Translations under genes and position numbers: made by a program
Source: Methylobacter sp.
Lineage (GTDB): Bacteria > Pseudomonadota > Gammaproteobacteria > Methylococcales > Methylomonadaceae
NCBI RefSeq assembly: GCF_030680395.1
Contig: NZ_JAUXVR010000006.1
Coordinates: 62,001-126,000 of the forward strand
Reading direction: 5' to 3'
Length of the DNA: 64,000 nt
The notes under the pieces: model-generated
The model's database searches: none
Seen by the model: only the letters and a program-made list of their open reading frames with translations
Told to the model about the DNA's origin: nothing
Shown: positions 1 to 10,147 of the stretch, one piece after another
Numbering within the stretch: position 1 is the stretch's first letter
Layout: each line of letters opens with the position of its first letter

Positions 1-256
1 TAAATGCGGAAGGACAGTCGATCCAGACAGCCTCGTTTTCCATTTCAATCCGGTAGGCCGCATGTTCCAGTCCCAGTTTGGGCATTGAGACCAGTTGGCT
101 AACGCTGTCATTGATTTGAGTGGCGGTGACGCGATAAGCTTTTTCGGCTTCTTCCCAACTGAGAAATTTATCGCGATGGGCTCCGCAGAAGGGGCAGACA
201 TCGGGAGGATCGCCGATCATGTTATAACCGCAGGTTGTGCAGACCCATTGTTTCAT
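1..256 (-). CDS. Rubredoxin-like / metallo-beta-lactamase fold protein, N-terminal part
   Basis: The gene reads leftward out of the window, so only the first 85 codons are visible. Residues 1-30 form a rubredoxin-like metal ribbon with C6-x2-C9-G and C21-P-x-C24-G pairs. From about residue 58 the text (GLEHAAYRIEMENEAVWIDC) matches the first strands of a metallo-beta-lactamase fold hydrolase. The start is supported by AAGGGGGAG just upstream. The RibD-like gene lies 24 bp upstream on the same strand, so the two probably form one transcript. Fusion of a rubredoxin ribbon to this fold recalls redox or thiol hydrolase proteins, but the catalytic HxHxDH motif lies outside the window, so the activity is not known. 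Confidence 0.75.
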   Translation of the reverse strand, partial: MKQWVCTTCGYNMIGDPPDVCPFCGAHRDKFLSWEEAEKAYRVTATQINDSVSQLVSMPKLGLEHAAYRIEMENEAVWIDCPSAF

Positions 257-280
257 GTGCTCCCCCTTAAAAAATTAAAT

Positions 281-1120
281 TTAAGTGTTTATGTTACTGA
301 ATCGCTCCAAACCGAATTGCATGAAAAATTGGCCGGATCCGGGCGGCGAGTCCTGTTCGTAGTACAACGCTTCAAGTATCAGGTTACCTTCCGGTCCCAG
401 CATCGACCCGGTCAGCAAGGTACGGAAATCTTTGCCGCCTATTAACTGGTGAGTCATGCTCAGATATAACCTTGATAACTGCTTTTCCCTGATAACAGTG
501 TCCAGCATTTGCGGTCCCGCAACCAGATAAATGGCTTTATAACCCAGGCTGCTTAATTCATGAACCAACGGTGCGCCGCGAACCGTTTGACCGTCACCGG
601 TAAAAAGAAGGGAGTATCCCAAGTCTTGCCAGTATCGGATGCGGTCCGGATCGGCATTGCTTCCGGTAGCTATATAGACGGTTTGCGCATGCTCTTGAAT
701 ACTGTCATGAACCGGAAAATTCAGGCTGGCGCTGGCGATGATCACGGCAGGCTGAGGTTTTAAACCGTTGTTCCGGCGCCATTCAACAAGGGCTTCATCC
801 TTAACCTGCAATATGTTGCCCAGGCGTCCTTCAGCCAATGCCCGCATATAGCCGCCATGGGTAATAATGCAGTCTGCCTGCGCATGCAGTTCCATGAACA
901 GGCCAAAGTCGGAAGCTGTTGTTATATGTTTGGGAATAGATGTAGTGCCTTGAACAGTATCTTCAACGGCAATGCGCCCGTCCAGACTCGACAGGAAGTT
1001 GGCATAAACAAAGGGCGATTCGGCCCTACCCAATTTATGCAATTGATGGGCAAGATACAGGCCTTTAATGGAGACTTTTTCGCAGGGATCGGGATAAAAC
1101 CGTAATAGGTTCTTTTTCAT
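281..1120 (-). CDS. RibD C-terminal-domain reductase (pyrimidine reductase-like)
   Basis: This 279-residue protein carries the RibD C-terminal / dihydrofolate-reductase-like fold. The signature FVYANFLSSLDGRIAV lies at about residues 37-52, and a nucleotide-binding stretch with GG and AGP motifs lies near residues 170-205. RibD itself has an N-terminal deaminase domain, which is absent here, so this is a stand-alone reductase paralogue and not the full riboflavin enzyme. Such proteins use NAD(P)H to reduce pyrimidine- or pterin-like substrates; the exact substrate cannot be read from the sequence. It is followed after 24 bp by the rubredoxin/metallo-beta-lactamase gene, suggesting a small redox operon. 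Confidence 0.75.
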   Translation of the reverse strand: MKKNLLRFYPDPCEKVSIKGLYLAHQLHKLGRAESPFVYANFLSSLDGRIAVEDTVQGTTSIPKHITTASDFGLFMELHAQADCIITHGGYMRALAEGRLGNILQVKDEALVEWRRNNGLKPQPAVIIASASLNFPVHDSIQEHAQTVYIATGSNADPDRIRYWQDLGYSLLFTGDGQTVRGAPLVHELSSLGYKAIYLVAGPQMLDTVIREKQLSRLYLSMTHQLIGGKDFRTLLTGSMLGPEGNLILEALYYEQDSPPGSGQFFMQFGLERFSNINT

Positions 1121-1382
1121 AGAAATACCCTTCGCGCTTGAAAATTCGGTTTTAGTTCAGAGCAAAAACAGCTCCCGCCCAACTGCCGGATTTTGATATG
1201 TGATGAGTATATCAATCAGTTTGGAATAATTACCAGAAAATCCTGGCTAATTAGAGCGATTAATAACCGTTTGTCAAAGACGGATGGATTCCATCGCGTT
1301 AAATACCGATGCTGTGCAATAGCCAGGAAATTTTCACAACGAAGAAAACATAAAAACCTGATGTGCTTCTTGTGTAATAAAG

Positions 1383-1410
1383 AAAAGGGGAGGAATTATC
1401 CGCCCCTTTT
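1383..1410 (-). terminator. Rho-independent terminator of the SmbP-like gene
   Basis: An 11 bp stem with one mismatch (AAAAGGGG-x-GG arms) closes a 6 nt loop. On the minus strand it is followed by TTTTCTTTATT. It lies 27 bp past the stop codon of the SmbP-like gene. Confidence 0.75.
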
Positions 1411-1436
1411 CCCAGCGTTACGAAGCTGTATTGATA

Positions 1437-1772
1437 TTATTTGTTGCCGGCCTTAAGGTGCTCTACAGCGGCTTCAGCGTGTGTAGTCGCTTTGCCTGCA
1501 TGACCTAATGTACCGTGATCGATAGCTTCTTGCAGCTCTTTAGCACCGGCTTCTAAATGGTTTTTTGACACGCCCTTGGCTATTATGGAGGCTGACAGCG
1601 CATCTTCCAATGCCGCCTTTGCGTGTTCGACCAAAATCGGCGTATGCCCGGCTTTACCGTGAACAACCGCCGCATTGGCATGCTCCAATGCTGAAGCGGC
1701 ATTTTCTTCAGCGAAAACAGAAGTACTTAAAAGAAGTAATAAGCCTGCACATACGGATGCTAGTTTTTTCAT
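1437..1772 (-). CDS. SmbP-like small metal-binding protein, exported
   Basis: This 111-residue protein begins with a clear signal peptide (MKKLASVCAGLLLLLSTSVFA, cleavage probably after residue 21). The mature part is helical and full of Ala, Glu and regularly spaced His in repeats such as EHANAAVVHGKAGHT, VEHAKAALEDA and THAEAAVEHLKAG. This matches the small periplasmic metal-binding protein SmbP first described in Nitrosomonas, which binds Cu and other divalent metals. GAGGAGAG precedes the start codon and a terminator follows, so it is probably a single-gene transcript. Metal buffering in the periplasm is inferred from the family and the histidine pattern. Confidence 0.7.
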   Translation of the reverse strand: MKKLASVCAGLLLLLSTSVFAEENAASALEHANAAVVHGKAGHTPILVEHAKAALEDALSASIIAKGVSKNHLEAGAKELQEAIDHGTLGHAGKATTHAEAAVEHLKAGNK

Positions 1773-1990
1773 AATTCTCTCCTCATATCAATGTTTGTCT
1801 ATATTTTATTGTCGATACCGCGCTTTCAAAATTATTTATTTTTGTTTTAAAAAACGCTTATGGATCGACGCTTATATTTTTACCTCATGTAATTTATTTT
1901 GCAATACCCATAAATTTAATACAGGCAAATGCATTAAAAAACAGTTGAAATATCAACAAATACGACATTATGAAAAGATCTTCTTAAACA

Positions 1991-3211
1991 CTATGAATCG
2001 CTATTTTCCTTAGATTCAGCGCTATATTGCGCCAATAGAATGCCGGCAAAAAATGCGAGCAAGTTGCCTTCAGGAAAAGTTTTAAAATGGGAGTTAAATA
2101 AGCTGGAGGCACACACGGCGACTAGAAAACTCGCAGCGATTGCGCCATAGGGTCGATTGTTCAATCCCTGACGGATGGCAGTATAAATATAGGCCAAAAA
2201 TAACAACAATCCTATCAACCCATTTTCCAGCCAAACAAACAGATATTGATTGTGCGGGTCTGACGTGGAACTTCCACGCCAATCTGAATATTGCGCGGCT
2301 GCATAAGGGCCATAGGTGCTTTTAAACGATGAAGTGCCGTAACCCAACACAGGATGCTCTTTAATTAGCGAAAGTGTGTTTTTTGCAAAAATAACCCTTA
2401 CTCCTATAGAGGTCAGTTCTCCGCTGGTTTGATACGCGGCTTTTTCCGTTAATCCCATCTGTGTCCGTTGTTGTAAGGTCGATGAGCAGAGTATCGCCAC
2501 AAGCATTACGCTACCGGTAACGGCAATTATTGGCAGGAGCTTTTTATTCCCATAAACGCAGCTGGCTGCGAATACCACTGCAAATGGAAATGCCATGTAA
2601 CCACTGCGCGCCGGGCTGACAAAGAAAATATTTAATATAAATAAGGCAATGACACCATAAAGCAAGTATTTCTTTTTTACAGAAAGCTGCTGTTTTAATA
2701 AAAAAATACAACAGATAATCGCTGCAATAAAAGCCATGCTTTGCGAGGCATAATTGGTCATAAAAATACCGGGCTCTCGTCCCTGCCTTACCGTCAAATC
2801 AGCCAGCCATAGCGGTATTGCGACCAATCCGGCAATGGCCATGACAGCTAAATAACTACCAACAAACAAGCGCTTCCAATGGGTTTGATAAAACAAGCCT
2901 AGTAATACGAAGGTGAAAGCTAATTTTTTCCAGCTTGATAAAGTCTCAATTTTTTCTATCCAATTAGTATCTGCGTAGACAGTGCCTATTAATAACCACG
3001 CAAAAAACAACAACAACATTTTACCTGTGGGCTGTTCGGCGGATATTTTTAAACTACGGAATAGTTCTCCTGAAATTAACCAGGTCAATAACATGGCAAT
3101 GCTGGCAACGCTGGTTAAAGCCGTAGATATAGGCGAGGCTATGGCGGTGATAATGGCCAACCAGCGACAAAGAGTCAGCGATTTTTCGCTAATAACTGAA
3201 TAAGACAACAT
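1991..3211 (-). CDS. O-antigen ligase / polymerase family membrane protein
   Basis: This 406-residue protein is predominantly hydrophobic with about ten to twelve membrane segments. A large periplasmic loop at about residues 255-330 carries the Wzy_C-type features HPVLGYGTSSF and DPHNQYLFVWLENGLIG. RSGY near residue 204 is also typical. Members join O-antigen or other polysaccharide to lipid A core or polymerise repeat units in the periplasm. No other polysaccharide gene lies beside it, so ligase and polymerase cannot be separated. It ends 'SAESKENSDS'. The gene stands alone between smbP-like and purB genes. Confidence 0.8.
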   Translation of the reverse strand: MLSYSVISEKSLTLCRWLAIITAIASPISTALTSVASIAMLLTWLISGELFRSLKISAEQPTGKMLLLFFAWLLIGTVYADTNWIEKIETLSSWKKLAFTFVLLGLFYQTHWKRLFVGSYLAVMAIAGLVAIPLWLADLTVRQGREPGIFMTNYASQSMAFIAAIICCIFLLKQQLSVKKKYLLYGVIALFILNIFFVSPARSGYMAFPFAVVFAASCVYGNKKLLPIIAVTGSVMLVAILCSSTLQQRTQMGLTEKAAYQTSGELTSIGVRVIFAKNTLSLIKEHPVLGYGTSSFKSTYGPYAAAQYSDWRGSSTSDPHNQYLFVWLENGLIGLLLFLAYIYTAIRQGLNNRPYGAIAASFLVAVCASSLFNSHFKTFPEGNLLAFFAGILLAQYSAESKENSDS

Positions 3212-3365
3212 AACTAAACTCTACCGCCACAGTTAATAAATATACTTACGCTTGATATTTTCGCTGTTTTCAACGCTCTCTCCATGACATTTAACCTATT
3301 GATTTTACATAAATATATGACCAAGTGTTTTAAGCTATCTCATAATGATGATTCACAAAGGGGTC

Positions 3366-4760
<1,395 letters not shown>

Positions 4761-5852
4761 TTATTCGTTGGCTTTGGATTCAATAATCCCGCCACCCAGG
4801 CATATTTCACCGTCGTAAAAAACGACTGATTGTCCGGGTGTAATAGCCCTTTGCGGTTGATCGAAAACAGCTTTGCATCGGTCGTTACCTATGGGTTCCA
4901 AATAGCAAGGCTGATCTGCCTGACGATAGCGGGTTTTAGCGCTACATCGTATCGGCTTGGTCAACGGCCTGTTACTGCACCAATCGAGTTGGCTGGCTTC
5001 CAGTGTATTATGTAACATCAACGGATGATCGTGACCTTGGCCAACGACCAGAATGTTATTTTCCAAATCCTTTTCCAACACATACCACGGCTCATCCGGC
5101 GCATTTTTAACGCCTCCAATGCCCAAACCCTGACGCTGACCAAACGTGTAATACATCAAGCCGTGGTGTTTACCGATAGTTTGGCCTTCCGGAGTGCGCA
5201 TTTCGCCGGGTTGGGTGGGCAGATAGCGTTGCAGAAATTCAGTGAACTTGCGCTCGCCGATAAAACAGATGCCGGTGCTGTCTTTTTTACGGCTGTTGGC
5301 GAAACCGGCTTTATCCGCCATAGCCCGGATTTCCGGTTTATGCAAATGGCCTATCGGAAACAGAGTACGCGATAACTGTTTTTGTCCCAATGTGTAAAGA
5401 AAATAACTTTGTTCTTTATTAGGGTCTAAGCCTTTTAACAAAAAGTATTCGCCGTCTTTCTCGGCTACTTGAGCATAATGACCCGTGGCGATATATTCTG
5501 CCCCCAAATCTTCAATGGCATAATTCAGGAAAGCTTTGAATTTAACGTGTTTGTTGCACAAAATATCGGGATTAGGTGTGCGGCCTGCTTTAAATTCAGA
5601 CAGGAATACTTCAAATACTTCATCCCAGTATTCGGCGGCAAAATTTACGGTTTTTAATTCAATACCCAGTTTATCGCAAACCTGCTGGGCATCAGCGAGA
5701 TCTTCCATCGCCGTACAGTACTCGGTACCATCATCTTCTTCCCAGTTTTTCATAAACAAACCGGTAACTTGATGACCCTGCTCTAAAAGCAGCAAAGCGG
5801 TTACCGAAGAATCGACACCTCCGGACATGCCAACGACTACTTTTTTACTCAT
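4761..5852 (-). CDS. mnmA: tRNA-specific 2-thiouridylase MnmA
   Basis: This 363-residue enzyme adds sulfur to U34 of tRNA-Lys, -Glu and -Gln. The PP-loop GMSGGVDSS lies at the N-terminus. The catalytic cysteines are in [12 protein letters not shown] and [13 protein letters not shown] chose the ATG at 5852 ([12 protein letters not shown]) over a TTG two codons upstream. This start falls inside the last codons of the NUDIX gene, giving an 8 bp overlap and probable translational coupling. The gene is followed by purB after 30 bp. Confidence 0.96.
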   Translation of the reverse strand: MSKKVVVGMSGGVDSSVTALLLLEQGHQVTGLFMKNWEEDDGTEYCTAMEDLADAQQVCDKLGIELKTVNFAAEYWDEVFEVFLSEFKAGRTPNPDILCNKHVKFKAFLNYAIEDLGAEYIATGHYAQVAEKDGEYFLLKGLDPNKEQSYFLYTLGQKQLSRTLFPIGHLHKPEIRAMADKAGFANSRKKDSTGICFIGERKFTEFLQRYLPTQPGEMRTPEGQTIGKHHGLMYYTFGQRQGLGIGGVKNAPDEPWYVLEKDLENNILVVGQGHDHPLMLHNTLEASQLDWCSNRPLTKPIRCSAKTRYRQADQPCYLEPIGNDRCKAVFDQPQRAITPGQSVVFYDGEICLGGGIIESKANE

Positions 5853-6306
5853 GGTCAAGATCGATAAATGATTTAAGCAAGGATAAGGGGTAGCGTTGCC
5901 CGCTGAGATATTCGTCTACACTAATAAGTACTAATGGGCTACGCAAACGATGCCGCTCTGCTTCAATCTCATCGCGCGTTAACCAGTGAGCGGCGACGAT
6001 ACCGTCATCCAAGGGTTGCGTCGGATTATGCGAATGGCAGCGACCGGAAAAACAGACTCTGACAAAGCTGGGAAAGTCAGGATTTTTTCGCCAAAGCTGG
6101 ATGGAAACAATGTGCTCAGGCTCAAACTGCCAGGCGGTTTCTTCCAGTACTTCGCGCTTTACAGCGGCAATCAGATCCTCGCCTTCTTCAAGATGCCCGG
6201 CCGGCTGATTGAATTGAAGTCCATTGCAGGTTTCTTCTTCTACGAATAAAAACCGCTGATCCTGTTCAATAACTGCGGCAACTGTAACATGTGGTTTCCA
6301 AACCAT
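5845..6306 (-). CDS. NUDIX hydrolase, NudJ-like
   Basis: This 153-residue protein has an intact NUDIX box, [20 protein letters not shown], near residues 37-56, fitting Gx5Ex7REUxEExGU. The family hydrolyses nucleoside diphosphates linked to another group. Position directly upstream of and overlapping mnmA is the same as for E. coli nudJ, a phosphatase acting on thiamin pyrophosphate precursors and nucleoside tri/diphosphates. The substrate here is inferred only. It is the first gene of the NUDIX-mnmA-purB operon and is divergent from clpS. Confidence 0.88.
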   Translation of the reverse strand: MVWKPHVTVAAVIEQDQRFLFVEEETCNGLQFNQPAGHLEEGEDLIAAVKREVLEETAWQFEPEHIVSIQLWRKNPDFPSFVRVCFSGRCHSHNPTQPLDDGIVAAHWLTRDEIEAERHRLRSPLVLISVDEYLSGQRYPLSLLKSFIDLDHE

Positions 6307-6506
6307 TACTGAATTCCAACTGTAAAAGTTTAATATTTTACTAGATTTGGAGATATTATGCTGGTAAAAAAGACAAAGGGAGGAAGATACAAGGGGCTTG
6401 TTAAACTTTTATATAAATCCTGTTTATTTTGTTGTAAACATAAGAGTTGAAATTCACCAAGATTGGCACTATGTTAGAGGCTTAAATATTTTACTATTAC
6501 AATTTT

Positions 6507-6830
6507 ATGTCCGATTTTGATCCATTCAAAGATAGAGATGGCGGTTTGGCTACTCAGGAAGCCAAACCCAAACTGAAGAGACCGCCTTTATACAAGGTTA
6601 TCTTGTTAAATGATGATTTTACGCCCATGGATTTTGTAATTGAGATTTTGATGGATTTTTTTGCCATGTCTGAAGAAAAGGCGACTCAGGTGATGCTGCA
6701 AGTACATACCCAAGGGGTTGGCGTATGCGGGATGTACTCTAAAGATGTTGCTGAAACCAAAGTATATATAGTTAATGACTATTCACGAGAGCACCACCAT
6801 CCGTTGATGTGCTCGATGGAAGAAGTGTAG
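6507..6830 (+). CDS. clpS: ATP-dependent Clp protease adaptor ClpS
   Basis: This 107-residue adaptor delivers N-degron substrates to ClpAP. The core [20 protein letters not shown] with the NDD-TPMDFV substrate pocket and the final [19 protein letters not shown] are typical. It lies 12 bp ahead of clpA on the same strand, the standard arrangement. There is no strong Shine-Dalgarno before the ATG. The 200 bp upstream, shared with the divergent NUDIX gene, holds the promoter region. Confidence 0.96.
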   Translation: MSDFDPFKDRDGGLATQEAKPKLKRPPLYKVILLNDDFTPMDFVIEILMDFFAMSEEKATQVMLQVHTQGVGVCGMYSKDVAETKVYIVNDYSREHHHPLMCSMEEV

Positions 6831-6842
6831 GTTGGAGAGCTT

Positions 6843-9116
6843 ATGTTAAGTAAAGAACTTGAAATTACGTTAAATAATGCCTTTAAAAATGCGCATGATA
6901 AACGGCATGAATTTATCACGGTTGAGCATTTGCTACTGGCATTACTCGAAAATGCGTCTGCTCAGCCGATTTTGATAGCATGCGGTTGTGATATTAAGGC
7001 ACTGCGCGGCCAGTTGACGCAATTTATCGATGAAACCACATCACTAATTCCGATGGGCATCCAGCGGGAAACTCAACCTACATTGGGATTTCAGCGAGTG
7101 CTTCAACGCGCTGTTTTTCATGTACAGGCATCTGACAAGAAAGAAGTTTCCGGCGCCAATTTATTTGTAGCCTTATTCAGTGAACAGGATTCCCACGCGG
7201 TTTATCTGTTAAATAAGCAGGACATTTCAAGGCTGGATGTGGTCAATTACCTGGCTCACGGCATTTCAAAAATTGATCCTGAAAATGATTCGACAAATAG
7301 CCGGTCATCGGAATCAGGCAATCCTGACGCCGAAGCTTCGGGCAGTCCACTGGATAAATACACCACCAATCTCAATGAAGAAGCCTTGAAAGGTCGAATC
7401 GACCCGTTAATCGGCAGAGACATGGAGGTTGAGCGCACTATCCAGACGCTTTGCCGTCGTCGCAAAAACAATCCTTTACTGGTCGGTGAAGCGGGTGTTG
7501 GCAAAACGGCTATCGCAGAGGGCTTGGCGAAACGGATTGTTGAAGAGCAAGTGCCGGACGTTCTGATGAATAGCGTGATTTATTCGCTGGATTTGGGCGC
7601 ACTGGTTGCCGGCACGAAGTATCGGGGGGACTTTGAAAAGCGGCTTAAAGCGCTGTTAAATCAACTCAACAAGGAACCTGATTCGATCCTGTTTATTGAT
7701 GAAATTCACACCATTATCGGGGCTGGTTCAGCTTCCGGCGGAGTGATGGATGCGTCCAATTTGATTAAGCCGGCACTGGCTTCCGGGCAGTTACGCTGCA
7801 TAGGGTCTACCACCTATCAGGAATATCGCGGCGTCTTTGAAAAAGACCACGCCTTGGCGCGGAGATTTCAAAAAGTTGATGTACTTGAACCTTCCGTTGA
7901 AGACACTATCCTGATTCTAAAAGGGCTTAAATCACGTTTTGAAGAACATCATGATGTTAAATATTCCTCTGAGGCATTACGCGTGGCGGCGGAATTATCG
8001 GATCGCTATATTACCGACAGGCATTTGCCCGATAAAGCGATTGATGTTATCGATGAAGCAGGTGCAAAACAACGCATGACCGCTGAAGCGGATCGCAAAC
8101 AGCTGATTGATGTTGCCGAAATAGAAGAAATAGTCTCAAAAATAGCCAGAGTACCGGCAAAATCGGTATCTTCCAACGACGTCGAAAAGCTGGGCAATCT
8201 GGAAAAAAACCTGAAAATGCTGGTTTTTGGACAAGACGAAGCGATTTCGGCGCTGGCTTCAGCCATAAAATTGTCGCGTGCAGGCCTTAGGGATACGCAA
8301 AAAACCATTGGTTCTTTTCTTTTTGCAGGCCCTACCGGCGTAGGCAAAACCGAAGTGACGCGGCAATTGGCCAAGGTGTTGGGGGTTGAATTGATTCGCT
8401 TTGACATGTCCGAGTACATGGAACGGCACACCGTTTCCAGACTGATAGGCGCGCCTCCGGGCTATGTAGGTTTTGATCAGGGCGGTTTATTAACCGAACA
8501 GGTCACTAAACATCCCCATGCAGTATTGCTGCTGGACGAATTGGAAAAAGCCCATCCTGATGTATTTAACCTGTTATTGCAGGTCATGGATCACGGCTCA
8601 CTGACCGATAATAACGGCCGCAAGGCGGACTTCCGTAACATCATTCTGGTGATGACCACCAATGCAGGAGCGGAAGAAGGCAGCCGGGCCTCTATTGGCT
8701 TTACCCATCAGGATCATGCCACCGACAGCTTGAAAGTTATCGAAAAAGGCTTCTCTCCGGAATTTCGTAACCGTCTGGACGCCATCATTCAATTTAAGCC
8801 ATTGGATATTTCAATTGTCGGACACGTGGTTGATAAATTCATATTTGAATTGGAAGCCTTGCTGGCAGACAAACATGTAACGCTGGCATTGGATGCCGAT
8901 GCCCGGCTGTGGCTGGCTGAAAACGGCTGCGACCCAAAAATGGGAGCCAGACCGATGGCGCGACTCATTCAAGAGAAAATCAAAAAACCTCTGGCTAACG
9001 ACTTACTGTTTGGCGAATTGGCGCACGGCGGACATGTGCGAATTTACGTGAAGGACAATGAACTAAACTTCGCTATCGAAAGCACTGAGTTGATTGTTCC
9101 TGAAGCCAATTTTTAA
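6843..9116 (+). CDS. clpA: ATP-dependent Clp protease ATPase subunit ClpA
   Basis: This 757-residue AAA+ unfoldase feeds proteins into ClpP. It has an N-terminal Clp repeat domain (about 1-145), a first AAA module with Walker A GEAGVGKTAIAEGLA and Walker B ILFIDEIHTIIGAG, and a second module with GPTGVGKTEVTRQLA and LLLDELEKAHPDV. The ClpP-docking tripeptide appears as IGF in RASIGFTHQD, where E. coli ClpA has IGL. GAGAGC lies before the ATG, and the gene is coupled to clpS by a 12 bp gap. Confidence 0.97.
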   Translation: MLSKELEITLNNAFKNAHDKRHEFITVEHLLLALLENASAQPILIACGCDIKALRGQLTQFIDETTSLIPMGIQRETQPTLGFQRVLQRAVFHVQASDKKEVSGANLFVALFSEQDSHAVYLLNKQDISRLDVVNYLAHGISKIDPENDSTNSRSSESGNPDAEASGSPLDKYTTNLNEEALKGRIDPLIGRDMEVERTIQTLCRRRKNNPLLVGEAGVGKTAIAEGLAKRIVEEQVPDVLMNSVIYSLDLGALVAGTKYRGDFEKRLKALLNQLNKEPDSILFIDEIHTIIGAGSASGGVMDASNLIKPALASGQLRCIGSTTYQEYRGVFEKDHALARRFQKVDVLEPSVEDTILILKGLKSRFEEHHDVKYSSEALRVAAELSDRYITDRHLPDKAIDVIDEAGAKQRMTAEADRKQLIDVAEIEEIVSKIARVPAKSVSSNDVEKLGNLEKNLKMLVFGQDEAISALASAIKLSRAGLRDTQKTIGSFLFAGPTGVGKTEVTRQLAKVLGVELIRFDMSEYMERHTVSRLIGAPPGYVGFDQGGLLTEQVTKHPHAVLLLDELEKAHPDVFNLLLQVMDHGSLTDNNGRKADFRNIILVMTTNAGAEEGSRASIGFTHQDHATDSLKVIEKGFSPEFRNRLDAIIQFKPLDISIVGHVVDKFIFELEALLADKHVTLALDADARLWLAENGCDPKMGARPMARLIQEKIKKPLANDLLFGELAHGGHVRIYVKDNELNFAIESTELIVPEANF

Positions 9117-9182
9117 TTCGGCAGAGTGCAGTGACTGGTTTTTAATACGGCGTTCGAGCCGTACTAGCAATTCAAGGAACTT

Positions 9183-9212
9183 GCGTTAATCCTGTTGATA
9201 CAGGATTAACGC
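9183..9212. terminator. Hairpin between convergent clpA and infA
   Basis: A perfect 12 bp stem (GCGTTAATCCTG and its complement) closes a 6 nt loop. It covers the last codon and the stop codon of infA and lies 66 bp past the clpA stop. There is no strong T run on either strand, so terminator function is inferred from its place between convergent genes. Confidence 0.5.
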
Positions 9213-9424
9213 ATACGGAATGTGATACGACCTTTGGTTAAATCGTAAGGAGTCATTTCAACTTTAACACTGTCTCCGGTAAGAATACGGATGTAATGCT
9301 TGCGCATTTTTCCTGAGATATGTGCCGTCACAATATGACCATTTTCTAATTCGACGCGAAACATGGTATTAGGAAGAGTGTCAATCACCTTCCCTTCCAT
9401 TTCAATTTGATCTTCTTTAGCCAT
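9206..9424 (-). CDS. infA: Translation initiation factor IF-1
   Basis: This 72-residue OB-fold protein binds the ribosomal A site during initiation. Its sequence ([19 protein letters not shown] ... [13 protein letters not shown]) is nearly the family consensus and has the usual length. It is convergent with clpA, and infA near clpA is common in gammaproteobacteria. A 12 bp hairpin overlaps its stop codon. Confidence 0.98.
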   Translation of the reverse strand: MAKEDQIEMEGKVIDTLPNTMFRVELENGHIVTAHISGKMRKHYIRILTGDSVKVEMTPYDLTKGRITFRMR

Positions 9425-9610
9425 TTATAATAATCCAGGTAATTAAAACGGTTAATAATAACATAATCGCGTTTTTAACAACAGAGGTGTGTAGGGGTCA
9501 TGGTACATTTGTTTTTTATAGGCCACCGCGCCTATATAAATTCCGGTAAAGGCCGTGAGCCTGAATGCAGGAGACAGGGCTACTTTAATGCCGAAGATAC
9601 TGAAACTTTC

Positions 9611-10147
9611 TCACGCATGCATGTCATCACCCAATTTAACATACTCACTTTCTGCAAAAATATCCGCATTATTCTCAACTCGGTCCAAATAAGTTTTACC
9701 TTCCAGATGATCAATTTCATGCTGAAAGATTCTCGCCACAAACCCGCTTAACTTTGATTCCACCAAACCACCTTGTTGATCGGTATAGCGAATCATTATT
9801 TCCTGATACCTCGGCACTAAAGCGCGTATCCCCGGAATACTCAAACAGCCTTCCCAGCCCTTTTCCTGAGTTTCCGACAAGACCTGAAAACAAGGATTAA
9901 TCATCACCGTCGGTTCCATCAGTGGCGCTGATGGGTAACGGGGCGTAGGCCGCGACGCAATAATGATAATCTGTTTCGATTCGCTGATCTGGGGCGCAGC
10001 AATACCAACGCCCGAAGTCATTGCCAGGGTGCTTTGCATGGCTTCGATTATTTGCCGAGTTTCAACATCGTGAACATCAGCAACGGCTTCGGCTTTTTGT
10101 CTGAGCACCTTGGCTCCTAGTTGAGCAATTTCACGCATCATAGTCAT
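9611..10147 (-). CDS. def: Peptide deformylase
   Basis: This 178-residue metalloenzyme removes the formyl group from nascent N-terminal methionine. All three motifs are present: GVGIAAPQI, EGCLSIPG (Cys metal ligand) and QHEIDHLEG (HExDH, two His ligands and the catalytic Glu). The ATG overlaps the ppk1 stop codon (ATGA), so translation is probably coupled to ppk1. The usual gammaproteobacterial def sits with fmt, which is absent here, so this may be a second deformylase paralogue. Confidence 0.93.
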   Translation of the reverse strand: MTMMREIAQLGAKVLRQKAEAVADVHDVETRQIIEAMQSTLAMTSGVGIAAPQISESKQIIIIASRPTPRYPSAPLMEPTVMINPCFQVLSETQEKGWEGCLSIPGIRALVPRYQEIMIRYTDQQGGLVESKLSGFVARIFQHEIDHLEGKTYLDRVENNADIFAESEYVKLGDDMHA

